Part shown: positions 1 through 6,768 of the stretch, piece after piece | How positions within the stretch are numbered: position 1 is the first letter of the stretch | Layout of the letters: each line of letters starts with the position of its first letter | Source: CAYMRB01 sp964392615 | GTDB taxonomy: Bacteria; Planctomycetota; UBA8108 | Assembly (NCBI GenBank): GCA_964392615.1 | Contig: CAYMRB010000368.1 | Coordinates: forward strand, 1 to 10,293 | DNA: 10,293 nt | Direction of reading: 5' to 3' | Notes under the pieces: model-generated | What the model was told of the DNA's origin: nothing | What the model saw: the letters and a program-made list of their open reading frames with translations, nothing else | Database searches by the model: none | Made by a program: the position numbers and the translations under genes

Positions 1-3000
1 CGACGTGCCCGAGGCGGCGAGCTGCTCGACCTGCCCGAGCTGCATGTGGCGGACTCCGTCCGCGACGGGCACGGCGTCGAACTTCTCACCTAGGGTCGCG
101 ATCAACGCGTTGTACAGGTTCTGGTCGTCCTGCCCTGATCGGAGACTCTTGACGGCGTCCTCGACGTAGACGACACGGTGGCCGATCGTGTGAGTCATGC
201 GCTCGAGCAGCTTCTGGAGGCGGTCGTACGCGTCCCTCTCGGCGTCGGAGAGCTTCTCCACCGTGACGCGCTCATCAGGCGACAGGATCTTCACGACCGT
301 GTTCAGCGACCCCGCGTCGTAGTAGCAGCCGAAGAGTTGGTTGAAGTTGCTCTCCGTCGGTTGGAGCAACGCGAGCGTCTCGAGGTACTCCTGCGCGGTC
401 TCGAGTCGAGTCGCGGCGATCTCATCGTCCCCTCGAGCGAGATCGGCCGCCGCCTGCAAGCGCAGGTAGCGCACGAGCGCGGAGAGGACGATTTCGTCCT
501 GCATCGGGACGCCCTGCAGCGTCTGTGCGGCCCGGTCGTACTCGACCTCGAATAGCTGGCGTCTCTCTTCGACTTGCTCGTCGAGAGCGCCGAGCGTGTA
601 GGTGCGAGCCAGCTCGACGAACGCCGGCGTGAATCGCGGCTTCCGCGCCACGACGCGCCGCAGCGCACGCTGCAGGCTGTGGTAGAGCGTGTTGATCTCG
701 GAGTTCATGTACGCCGGATCGCGGTAGCGCACGACCAGGCGGTGGTGGAGCGCCTTGGCGTAGAGCCAGTCGCCCAGGTAGTCGATATTCGTCTTCTTGC
801 TGTACTCGTTCAGGCGCTGGAACAACGTTTCCGGGATGTCGGTCGTCGACGGAATCTCGTCGAGGCCCAGGTGAAGGAGCTCCAGCTCGTTGGTCACGTA
901 CTCGCCGTACTTGCCGAACTCCGACTTCGCCGCGACGAGCGCCGCCTTGTAAGCGGAGAGGTCGGCGCTGTCGGACAGGCGCGCAGCCTCGAAGTGCTGC
1001 GCTGCTGCCTGTAGATGGCACTGGCCGCGCAGGTAGGCCAGGAACGGCGCGATACCGGATGTCGTGTCGGCCCGCGACAGCGCGTCGAGCGTCGCCGGGT
1101 ACTCGCCTCGGAAGTACGAGAGAACCGCGGGGCCGATCGCGTCGCTCTTCGCCGCGTCCAGCGCAGGATCGATGTCGCGCAGGGTCGCCCCGACGTCCGG
1201 AGTCGCGTCGAGCGTAGCGAGAACCGGAACGAGCTCGCCGAGGACGATCTGCGTGTCGGTATCGCGTGCCGGGTTCTGCACCAGCAGGCGGAGCTGGATG
1301 TCGAACGCCTCGCGATAAGCCGCGACGGCGGCCGCCCGGTCGTTGCGCATGCGCGCGTCCGCGTCGCTGAACAGGGCGCGCGTCAGGCTCTGCCCGACCT
1401 CGGGCAAATCGCGGTGTTCCGCCCAGATCGAGCGAAGCATCGCGATGCCCTTGTCGCGACCATGCAACGTGGACACGAGGCGCGCCGCGTCGAGGCGCTC
1501 GTCCACGTCCTTCGCACCCGCCACGGCCTTGCGGATGAACGTGTCGAGAAGAGCGGCTGCTCTCTCAGCATGCGCCGGAACCTGTCGCACTCGAGTCAAC
1601 GCGCCGATCGCTCGACCGAGGAGCAGGGCCGAGGCGCCGTCGACGGTCGCGAACCGATCGAGGAACTCCAGCGCCAGCGGGGCGTTCGGGACGACATCGT
1701 GGCACTGGATGGCGAGCTCGATCATCGCGCTGTCGCGCGCTTCGGGCTCGAGCTGGTCGACGTAATCCCAGAACGTCTTGCGCGCGGCGTCGAGGTCGTC
1801 CGCCTTGCAGTGCGCGAACGCGACGAGCAGTCCGAACAGCCCGGCGACGCTCGTCTCTTCGACCTTCCTGGCCGCCTCGATGCGCTCTGAGAGCCTGAGC
1901 TCGGACGAATCGTCCAGCAAGCGCTCTGATTGATCGACGGCGAGATAGGAGCGGGCGACACGGGCCAGGTTGCGAATGTACTGCAGCCGTCGCTCCATGT
2001 CCGCGTCCTGGTCGGCGACGAGGGGCTCGCCGTTCTCGTCGACGCCCTCGTCGATGCTCAAACGGAGCGGTCCGGCAAGAAGCTCGTTGGCGGCGTCGAG
2101 ATCGCCGAGCGCTTCGGCGAGATGGCTATCGGCGACCGCGAGGACATCGCTGCGCATCTCCTCGGTCTTGTCGGGCAGCGTGTCCCGTTCGAGGTATGCC
2201 GCGTTCAGGCGCAGAGCGGCCAGGTCGACCAGAACCTCGGCCGGAGTCGCCGGGAAGAACTCGCTGAGACTCTTGACGCGACCCTCGATCGCGACGAAGC
2301 CCGTGTAGTTCGGGCGGCTATCGGGGCCGTCCGGGCCGCGGACGCGGTACAGCTTCTGGTATAGCTGCGCCAGCCACCGACACTGCCACTTCGCGCCTCC
2401 GAACGAATCCGGGAGCTCGGATCCGACCTCCCGGATCGCCCGGTTCAGAGTCTGCCGGGCGAGTGCGCGCACCTGGTCGCGCACGTCCTCGAGGCGCAAC
2501 TCGATTTCGCGTCGGGTGTCCGGGTCGAGATTATCGGGCAAGCTTCTCGTGGAGCTCGCATCGATCGCGCGAACGTACGAATCGGCCATGCCCTCGAGCG
2601 CCTGGGCGCGTTCTTCACCGGACTCGGCGAAGTTCTCGAACACGCGCCTGTAGAGGATCAAGGCGCGTCGCGTGTCGAGCTCCCAAAGCGCGGTTTCCGC
2701 CATGAGGAACGTAGCCGCGAGCGGGTACGAGTCCATCACGGTGAGGCAGAGGCGATCGGCTTCCCGCGCTCTTCCGAGCCGGCGCAGGAGCAGCGCCTTG
2801 CGCAGGGCTGCCGAGCTGCCGCGTCGGCCTCCCTTTGCGAGAAGCTCATCGTATGTCGCGAGAGCCGTCTCGAAGCCCTCGGGAGTGCCCTTGCGCTCGT
2901 TCACCAGCGCCCTCGACAGAAGGGCGTATCCCGAGCCCGGACTGATCGTCAGGATGCGGTTGACGAGGCGCTCGGCCACGTCCCGGTCCCTGGCGCTGCC

Positions 3001-3132
3001 ACTTTCCCTGAGCATGTCGACAGCACGCTGCAGACGAACGAGCCGCTTCTGCGCGGTGTCGCGGAAGAAGTACCAGGCTCCTGCCGCGAGAATCGCGACC
3101 AGAGCCAGAATAGCGGCGATGCGTAGAAACAT
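1..3132 (-). CDS. Large membrane-anchored TPR-like helical-repeat protein (3' end beyond window)
   Basis: Partial gene: the frame is open from the ATG at 3132 to base 1, 1044 codons without a stop, so the C-terminus lies outside the window. Residues 4-23 form one hydrophobic segment (IAAILALVAILAAGAWYFF) followed by basic residues. This suggests a signal anchor with the bulk of the protein in the periplasm; there is no lipobox cysteine. The rest is almost all amphipathic helix. Residues about 50-180 contain TPR-like helix pairs (for example SGYALLSRALVNERKG, then FETALATYDELL), and similar solenoid-like sequence continues beyond residue 900. A Shine-Dalgarno-like GGAGAGGG (3150-3143) lies ten bases before the ATG, and the epsI stop is four bases upstream, which implies coupling. 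Position and architecture suggest a scaffold role in exopolysaccharide or PEP-CTERM export, but that is inference. It is not obviously PrsT, the lipoprotein TPR member of such loci. No enzymatic motif was recognised. Confidence 0.85.
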   Translation of the reverse strand, partial: MFLRIAAILALVAILAAGAWYFFRDTAQKRLVRLQRAVDMLRESGSARDRDVAERLVNRILTISPGSGYALLSRALVNERKGTPEGFETALATYDELLAKGGRRGSSAALRKALLLRRLGRAREADRLCLTVMDSYPLAATFLMAETALWELDTRRALILYRRVFENFAESGEERAQALEGMADSYVRAIDASSTRSLPDNLDPDTRREIELRLEDVRDQVRALARQTLNRAIREVGSELPDSFGGAKWQCRWLAQLYQKLYRVRGPDGPDSRPNYTGFVAIEGRVKSLSEFFPATPAEVLVDLAALRLNAAYLERDTLPDKTEEMRSDVLAVADSHLAEALGDLDAANELLAGPLRLSIDEGVDENGEPLVADQDADMERRLQYIRNLARVARSYLAVDQSERLLDDSSELRLSERIEAARKVEETSVAGLFGLLVAFAHCKADDLDAARKTFWDYVDQLEPEARDSAMIELAIQCHDVVPNAPLALEFLDRFATVDGASALLLGRAIGALTRVRQVPAHAERAAALLDTFIRKAVAGAKDVDERLDAARLVSTLHGRDKGIAMLRSIWAEHRDLPEVGQSLTRALFSDADARMRNDRAAAVAAYREAFDIQLRLLVQNPARDTDTQIVLGELVPVLATLDATPDVGATLRDIDPALDAAKSDAIGPAVLSYFRGEYPATLDALSRADTTSGIAPFLAYLRGQCHLQAAAQHFEAARLSDSADLSAYKAALVAAKSEFGKYGEYVTNELELLHLGLDEIPSTTDIPETLFQRLNEYSKKTNIDYLGDWLYAKALHHRLVVRYRDPAYMNSEINTLYHSLQRALRRVVARKPRFTPAFVELARTYTLGALDEQVEERRQLFEVEYDRAAQTLQGVPMQDEIVLSALVRYLRLQAAADLARGDDEIAATRLETAQEYLETLALLQPTESNFNQLFGCYYDAGSLNTVVKILSPDERVTVEKLSDAERDAYDRLQKLLERMTHTIGHRVVYVEDAVKSLRSGQDDQNLYNALIATLGEKFDAVPVADGVRHMQLGQVEQLAASGTS

Positions 3133-3136
3133 AGTG

Positions 3137-4171
3137 TTATGACCCTCTCCACTTCTCGCCGGTCATCCCCGCCCGCAGCTCGTGCTCCCCCGCATGCGTC
3201 GGGATGTCCGACCAGAGGGCTCCCCTCTGCCTCGGGTAACTTGGAACTCGGCTCCTGCAGCCCACTAGCGGGCTGAATAGGGCTCCTATTCGCTCTGGTC
3301 TATCGTTCCGGGCCGTGTCGCACCGGACCGAAACGCCTCCCTCGTACTTCGGGGGCGCTCTTTCGACCAGACCCCAAAGCATGGTACCCCCATCCCTGAT
3401 ATCTGAAAAGTCGCAAACGCGGTCGTTTGCGGCCCGATAACGCTTCGTGGCGCGTTCTGCGAATGTCTGTGCATCCGAGCGGCGCTTGGGTTCCGGAAAC
3501 GCAGTGCCGACTCGTTCGCCGTCCAACGCGTTCTGCGATGGGAAGTGATCCCGCGCCAATATCGGAAGAAGACGGCCGAGGATCTTGAAGTACGCGGCTC
3601 TCGTTTCTTCGAGGTCCCCGACCAACCGACCGTGCAGCGTGATCACGCCGCAGTACCGTGCGCGCCATCCGTTCGCGCGCAGCAGAACCTCGCTCGGCTC
3701 GTACTCGCCGTTGTAGATGAAGGTCGACAGCGTATATGCACGCGGACCGCCCGGCAGCGTCGACGTCCACCGATACTCGTTGAACGCCGCGGTCGTACGA
3801 CCGTGGTCCAGAGGCACATCGACGACGAGATCTTTGTCGAGAATCAGACCCTGCGATGGGAAGCAGACGAGCGGGTGGTGAATCGAATTCTCGCGGAATC
3901 CGGCGACGTACCCGACGTACAGGGTGAAGGCGTCGCGACCACGGCGGTAGCGTCGCTGCAGCCGATCATCCGTGCCGGTGCGACGGATGACCTCTTCGGT
4001 GAGCTCGATGTCGGAGCCCTTCCAGCCCGGGCCGACCGTATCCATGGGCAGCTCTGCGAGCGGACGCGCGATGGGCAGGGCGGCCCCGCCGGAGTAGACC
4101 GCGTCGTAGCTCACGCGCGTCGCGACCGCGGCCCACAGGATGGCGACGAGAATCCACGCGCCGCGGCTCAT
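3137..4171 (-). CDS. epsI: EpsI family exosortase-associated protein with long C-terminal extension
   Basis: The product is 344 residues. An N-terminal hydrophobic segment (residues 4-17, GAWILVAILWAAVA) is followed by an EpsI (DUF3485-type) domain. Its hallmark is the HHPLVCFPSQG stretch with His-98/His-99 and Cys-103, then FIYNGEY near 151-157 and a terminal helix ending around residue 205 (YFKILGRLLPIL). EpsI proteins act with exosortases in PEP-CTERM/exopolysaccharide loci; the exact biochemical role is unsettled. The ATG at 4171 overlaps the xrtA stop as ATGA, so I prefer it to the in-frame GTG at 4207 inside xrtA. Family members usually end soon after the domain, near 220 residues. Here about 138 more residues follow, rich in Arg and Pro and without recognisable homology. 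In that part third-position GC falls (23 of 40 codons over 3362-3481, against 20 of 20 over 4082-4141). The domain call is firm; the extension may be read-through into old intergenic DNA. Confidence 0.88.
   Translation of the reverse strand: MSRGAWILVAILWAAVATRVSYDAVYSGGAALPIARPLAELPMDTVGPGWKGSDIELTEEVIRRTGTDDRLQRRYRRGRDAFTLYVGYVAGFRENSIHHPLVCFPSQGLILDKDLVVDVPLDHGRTTAAFNEYRWTSTLPGGPRAYTLSTFIYNGEYEPSEVLLRANGWRARYCGVITLHGRLVGDLEETRAAYFKILGRLLPILARDHFPSQNALDGERVGTAFPEPKRRSDAQTFAERATKRYRAANDRVCDFSDIRDGGTMLWGLVERAPPKYEGGVSVRCDTARNDRPERIGALFSPLVGCRSRVPSYPRQRGALWSDIPTHAGEHELRAGMTGEKWRGS
3161..3213. repeat. Candidate dispersed REP-like repeat at the epsI 3' end
   Basis: GGTCATCCCCGC on the left and GTCGGGATGTCCGACC on the right form an imperfect inverted unit whose core arms are CATCCC (3164-3169) and GGGATG (3201-3206). 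This resembles the CATCCCCGC...GCGGGGATG repeats scattered between genes in many GC-rich genomes. Read in the epsI frame it gives a PTHAGEHELRAGMTGEK-type tail, which I recognise as a common translated-repeat artefact. Only one copy is in the window, so repetition is not shown here. Confidence 0.4.
3258..3291 (-). repeat. Two adjacent perfect hairpins inside the epsI extension
   Basis: CAGCCC-ACTAGC-GGGCTG (3258-3275) is directly followed by GAATAGG-GCT-CCTATTC (3275-3291), and the two share one G. Stems of 6 and 7 bp placed back to back are unusual in coding sequence. No T run follows on the minus strand. They may be mRNA-stabilising or processing elements upstream of the helical-repeat gene. 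Confidence 0.4.
3412..3431 (-). terminator. Perfect 8-bp hairpin followed by a short T run, inside the epsI extension
   Basis: Arms CGCAAACG and CGTTTGCG flank a CGGT loop. On the minus strand the stem is followed by ACTTTTC, so it resembles a weak intrinsic terminator. It lies within the reading frame of the epsI C-terminal extension, which suggests this stretch was once, or still acts as, an intergenic end of the xrtA-epsI transcript. Confidence 0.35.
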
Positions 4172-5133
4172 GGCACAGGCTCCTTCGTGCGCCAGCGGAA
4201 CAGCCACGCCCAGAACCGCGCGCTCGCGAAGAGCAGGACGAGGCTCAGAGCGAAGACGGCGAAGCCCAGTATCTCGTGCGGGGTTCCGGCGGTCAGGTCG
4301 ATGTCGGCTCGAACGAGGGCGACCGAGACGACGACGATCCGAAGGACGTTGATCACGACCGTGACCGGGATCGCCGTGAGGATCAGCAGGACGCCGCGCG
4401 GAGTCCCCGTTCGGAACAGATACGCGAACAGGGCGGCGGTCGCGACGATCGCCATCAGCGATCGAACGCCGCTACACGCGTCGGCCACCTCGAGTTGCCG
4501 TCCGGCGACGACGAGCACGTTGCCCTGCTCGAGAGCGTCGACTCCGAAGAGTGGCAGTGAGTCCGCGGACATCTGCGTCGCGAGTCTCTTCAAGTGCAGG
4601 CGAATCGCGACGAGCCATTGGTGGGGCGGCGGAAACATGAACAGGAGAAAGAGGAACGGAAACGGGTGCCGCCGTGGAAGCATCGAGCCGTAGAGGAACC
4701 ACGTTCCGCCGACGAGCGTGCCCCAGAGACCGGCGCGCTGCACGACGTTCGTCCGCGTCAGGTGGCCCGCGAAGAACACGAGCAGCGAGGTCAGGGTGAG
4801 AGCCAGGCCCCACGCGCTGCGACGGGTCTCGAGCTGACCGATCGACTTGCGGTTCGCCCACAGGATTCCCGCGCTGATCGGGACGATCAGAAAGCCGTGC
4901 GAGAAATCGGGGTCCTCGTTCCAGAAGCTGACAAGCTCGACGAGCGCGGGCCAGAAGAGGACGACGAAGCCGACCGCGGCCGCCGATAGCGCGAGGCGGT
5001 CCCGGCGCATGGCCTGCAGCACCGTCGTGGCGGCTCCACGCTGCGCGGGAACGGCGCGATCGGCGATTCCGGTGGTCGGAGTGTCAGGTGCGGACATCGA
5101 TCGTTCGAGAACTCGGCGACACGGCACCGCCAT
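4168..5133 (-). CDS. xrtA: Exosortase A (XrtA), PEP-CTERM sorting transpeptidase
   Basis: An integral inner-membrane cysteine protease/transpeptidase of 321 residues, expected to cleave the C-terminal PEP-CTERM signal and pass the protein on to the envelope. The expected active-site residues are visible: Cys-220 in ADACSGVRSL, Arg-265 in INVLRI and His-286 in TPHEILG. About eight hydrophobic segments run from residue 49 to 312, and the family-typical DPDFSHGFLI lies at 74-83. Assignment to subtype A rests on the flanking prsK, prsR, epsI and FemAB genes as well as on sequence. The ATG at 5133 has AAGG five bases upstream. An alternative ATG at 5097 would remove 12 poorly conserved residues and has a weaker ribosome site. 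The gene overlaps epsI by ATGA. It begins 157 bases after prsR, and a perfect hairpin (5186-5205) sits in that gap. Some XrtA proteins are fused to EpsI; here the two are separate. Confidence 0.93.
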   Translation of the reverse strand: MAVPCRRVLERSMSAPDTPTTGIADRAVPAQRGAATTVLQAMRRDRLALSAAAVGFVVLFWPALVELVSFWNEDPDFSHGFLIVPISAGILWANRKSIGQLETRRSAWGLALTLTSLLVFFAGHLTRTNVVQRAGLWGTLVGGTWFLYGSMLPRRHPFPFLFLLFMFPPPHQWLVAIRLHLKRLATQMSADSLPLFGVDALEQGNVLVVAGRQLEVADACSGVRSLMAIVATAALFAYLFRTGTPRGVLLILTAIPVTVVINVLRIVVVSVALVRADIDLTAGTPHEILGFAVFALSLVLLFASARFWAWLFRWRTKEPVP

Positions 5134-5185
5134 GGGCGCCTTACAGCCTGCACAAGTCTATGACAGAAGCGTGAAATGCGCCGGT

Positions 5186-5205
5186 GCGGGACGCGCTCGT
5201 CCCGC
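5186..5205 (-). terminator. Perfect 8-bp hairpin between prsR and xrtA
   Basis: Arms GCGGGACG and CGTCCCGC flank the four-base loop CGCT. The hairpin lies 85 bases past the prsR stop and 52 bases before the xrtA start. No T run follows on the minus strand, so it is not a classic intrinsic terminator. It may be an attenuator, an mRNA-processing or stabilising stem, or a protein site. Confidence 0.45.
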
Positions 5206-5290
5206 GTGTCGTCGGAATCCCCGGCCCGAGAATCGGTGGTCCGCCGGCAACGAGAGTCTGGCTTCGTGTTATCGCCGCCGATTATCGGTC

Positions 5291-6670
5291 TCAGCGAATC
5301 TCCAAGCCGTAGCGACTGATCAAGTCGTAGAGCGTCGGTCGGCTGATGCCGAGCTCGCGAGACGTGCGCGAGATATTGCCCCGATTCTCGGCGAGCGCGC
5401 GCGCCACAATCTCTCTTTCGACCTCCTCCCGCGCTTCCCGAAGGGTCGTTCGCGGGCGTGTCGTCGGGTCGTTCGACGCGCTGGCGAGATCGAGCTCGGT
5501 CGGACCGATCGTCGAGCCTTCAGCGAGCACGACCGCGCGTTTGACGCGGTTCTGCAGCTCGCGCACGTTGCCGGCCCACGTGTGGCTTTCGATGGCCGTC
5601 CGCGCTCGACGCGAGAGTTTCTTCGGCGGCTTGCCGTATTCCTGGGCGAAGACGCGGGTGAAGTACTCGGCCAGCTCGAACGCGTCGTCGCCGCGTTCCC
5701 GCAGCGGGGGCACGTCGACGCGCACGACGGCGAGCCGATAGTACAGGTCCTCTCGGAAGCGCCCTTCCGCGACGGCGGCTTCGAGATCGACGTGCGTCGC
5801 GGCGACGATGCGGCTGTCGATACGGATCGCCTCGCGCCCGCCGACGCGCTCGATCACCTGTTCCTGCAGAAAGCGCAGGAGCTTGACCTGAACCGACGGC
5901 ACGAGCTCCCCGATCTCATCGAGGAAGAGCGTGCCACCGTCGGCGTATTCGAACTTCCCCCGGCGGCCTTGTGCAGCGCCGGTGAAAGCTCCCTTCTCGT
6001 GGCCGAACAGTTCGCTCTCGACAAGGCTCTCCGGAATCGCGCCGCAGTTGATCGGAACGAACGGCTTGTCCTGCCGTGCGCTCAAGCGGTGGACCGCGTT
6101 CGCGACGCGTTCCTTTCCGGTGCCGCTCTCGCCGGTGATCAGAACCGGTACGTCCGTCGTGGCGACCTTGCGGACCGTGCTGTAGACCGCTTGCATACGA
6201 GGGCTCGAACCGATCATGTCCTCGAAGACCGGCTCGCACGCGTCGCCTGGCTCGACGCTCTCGCCTTCCAGCTCGATGCGCTGCTGGACGCGATCGAGAA
6301 CTACCTGGAGCTGATCCAGATCGATCGGCTTGGGAAAGATGTCGTACGCGCCGCGCTCGACAGCGGTGACGGCGTTGCGGCGGTCGGAGTTGCCCGACAC
6401 GACGATGACTTTCGTCATCGGGCTGATCGCCAGCATCTCCTCGAGGGCTTGCAGGCCTTCGGTTGCGTCCCGCGGGCGTGGCGGCAGGCCGAGATCGAGC
6501 AGCACGATGTGGACCTCTTCGTCGCGAAACAGCTCGAGCGCCTGGTGGCGGTCGCTCGCGCCGTGTACGACGAAGCGATCGGACAACTCCCACTGCAACT
6601 GCTTCCTGATCTGCTCGTCGTCGTCGACGACGAGAACGTGCGGAAGCCCGGATTCGTGATTCGCGGCCAA
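5291..6670 (-). CDS. prsR: PrsR, sigma-54-type response regulator of the XrtA/PEP-CTERM system
   Basis: An NtrC-class cytoplasmic transcription activator of 459 residues with three domains in order. The receiver domain (about 10-130) has the acidic pocket DDD at 16-18, phospho-acceptor Asp-59 in LLDLGLPP, and Lys-114 in FPKP. The sigma-54-interacting AAA+ domain (about 150-385) has Walker A GESGTGKE (180-187), the sigma-54 contact loop GAFTGA (227-232) and Walker B GTLFLDEIGE (246-255). A Fis-type helix-turn-helix (about 430-455) contains ISRTSRELGISRPTLYDL. The receiver form LGLPP...DATEGLQALEEML is that of PrsR. It is expected to be phosphorylated by PrsK, encoded just upstream, and to activate sigma-54 promoters of exopolysaccharide/PEP-CTERM genes. 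I chose a TTG start: GGAGAG lies six bases upstream (6682-6677), no in-frame ATG gives a full receiver, and the nearest upstream ATG is in another frame. Confidence 0.93.
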   Translation of the reverse strand: MAANHESGLPHVLVVDDDEQIRKQLQWELSDRFVVHGASDRHQALELFRDEEVHIVLLDLGLPPRPRDATEGLQALEEMLAISPMTKVIVVSGNSDRRNAVTAVERGAYDIFPKPIDLDQLQVVLDRVQQRIELEGESVEPGDACEPVFEDMIGSSPRMQAVYSTVRKVATTDVPVLITGESGTGKERVANAVHRLSARQDKPFVPINCGAIPESLVESELFGHEKGAFTGAAQGRRGKFEYADGGTLFLDEIGELVPSVQVKLLRFLQEQVIERVGGREAIRIDSRIVAATHVDLEAAVAEGRFREDLYYRLAVVRVDVPPLRERGDDAFELAEYFTRVFAQEYGKPPKKLSRRARTAIESHTWAGNVRELQNRVKRAVVLAEGSTIGPTELDLASASNDPTTRPRTTLREAREEVEREIVARALAENRGNISRTSRELGISRPTLYDLISRYGLEIR

Positions 6671-6676
6671 GCGATT

Positions 6677-6682
6677 CTCTCC
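6677..6682 (-). promoter_or_regulatory. Ribosome binding site deciding the TTG start of prsR
   Basis: GGAGAG on the minus strand is followed by six bases and then TTG at 6670. This is the only start with good spacing that keeps the receiver domain intact. Confidence 0.6.
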
Positions 6683-6724
6683 GTGCGCTCTCTCCGTACG
6701 GACTTCCCCCGACTCGCATCGCGC

Positions 6725-6741
6725 CTGCCCTAGGCAGTATA
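6725..6741 (-). promoter_or_regulatory. Candidate -10 element with overlapping inverted repeat, upstream of prsR
   Basis: In the 98-base gap between prsK and prsR the minus strand reads TATACT (6741-6736), close to a TATAAT -10 box, 66 bases before the prsR start. An inverted repeat CTGCC-CTA-GGCAG (6725-6737) overlaps its downstream end and could serve as an operator. No good -35 hexamer was found at 16-18 bases, so this is tentative. Confidence 0.25.
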
Positions 6742-6768
6742 CCCGGACCGAGTGTTCGGCGACTACTG

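Noticed and set aside
178..2364. Several long plus-strand frames across the helical-repeat gene
   Set aside because: They lie in the codon-aligned antisense register of a 1044-codon minus-strand gene in GC-rich DNA, are Arg/Val-rich and show no family motif.
1..3132. Naming the helical-repeat protein PrsT
   Set aside because: It has a plain membrane anchor instead of a lipobox cysteine, and its repeats are more divergent than regular TPRs, so the name is not supported.
3330..3420. Resemblance of DGGTMLWGLVER in the epsI extension to the N-terminus of IS1380-type transposases
   Set aside because: The match is a few residues only, no further transposase motif, terminal repeat or target duplication is seen, and a chance match is likely.
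4169..4207. GTG at 4207 as the epsI start
   Set aside because: It lies inside xrtA, adds 12 residues before the membrane segment, and the ATGA overlap at 4171 is the more usual arrangement.
4847..6733. A 628-codon plus-strand frame
   Set aside because: It is antisense to prsR, whose receiver, AAA+ and HTH motifs are all intact, and it shows no recognisable domain.
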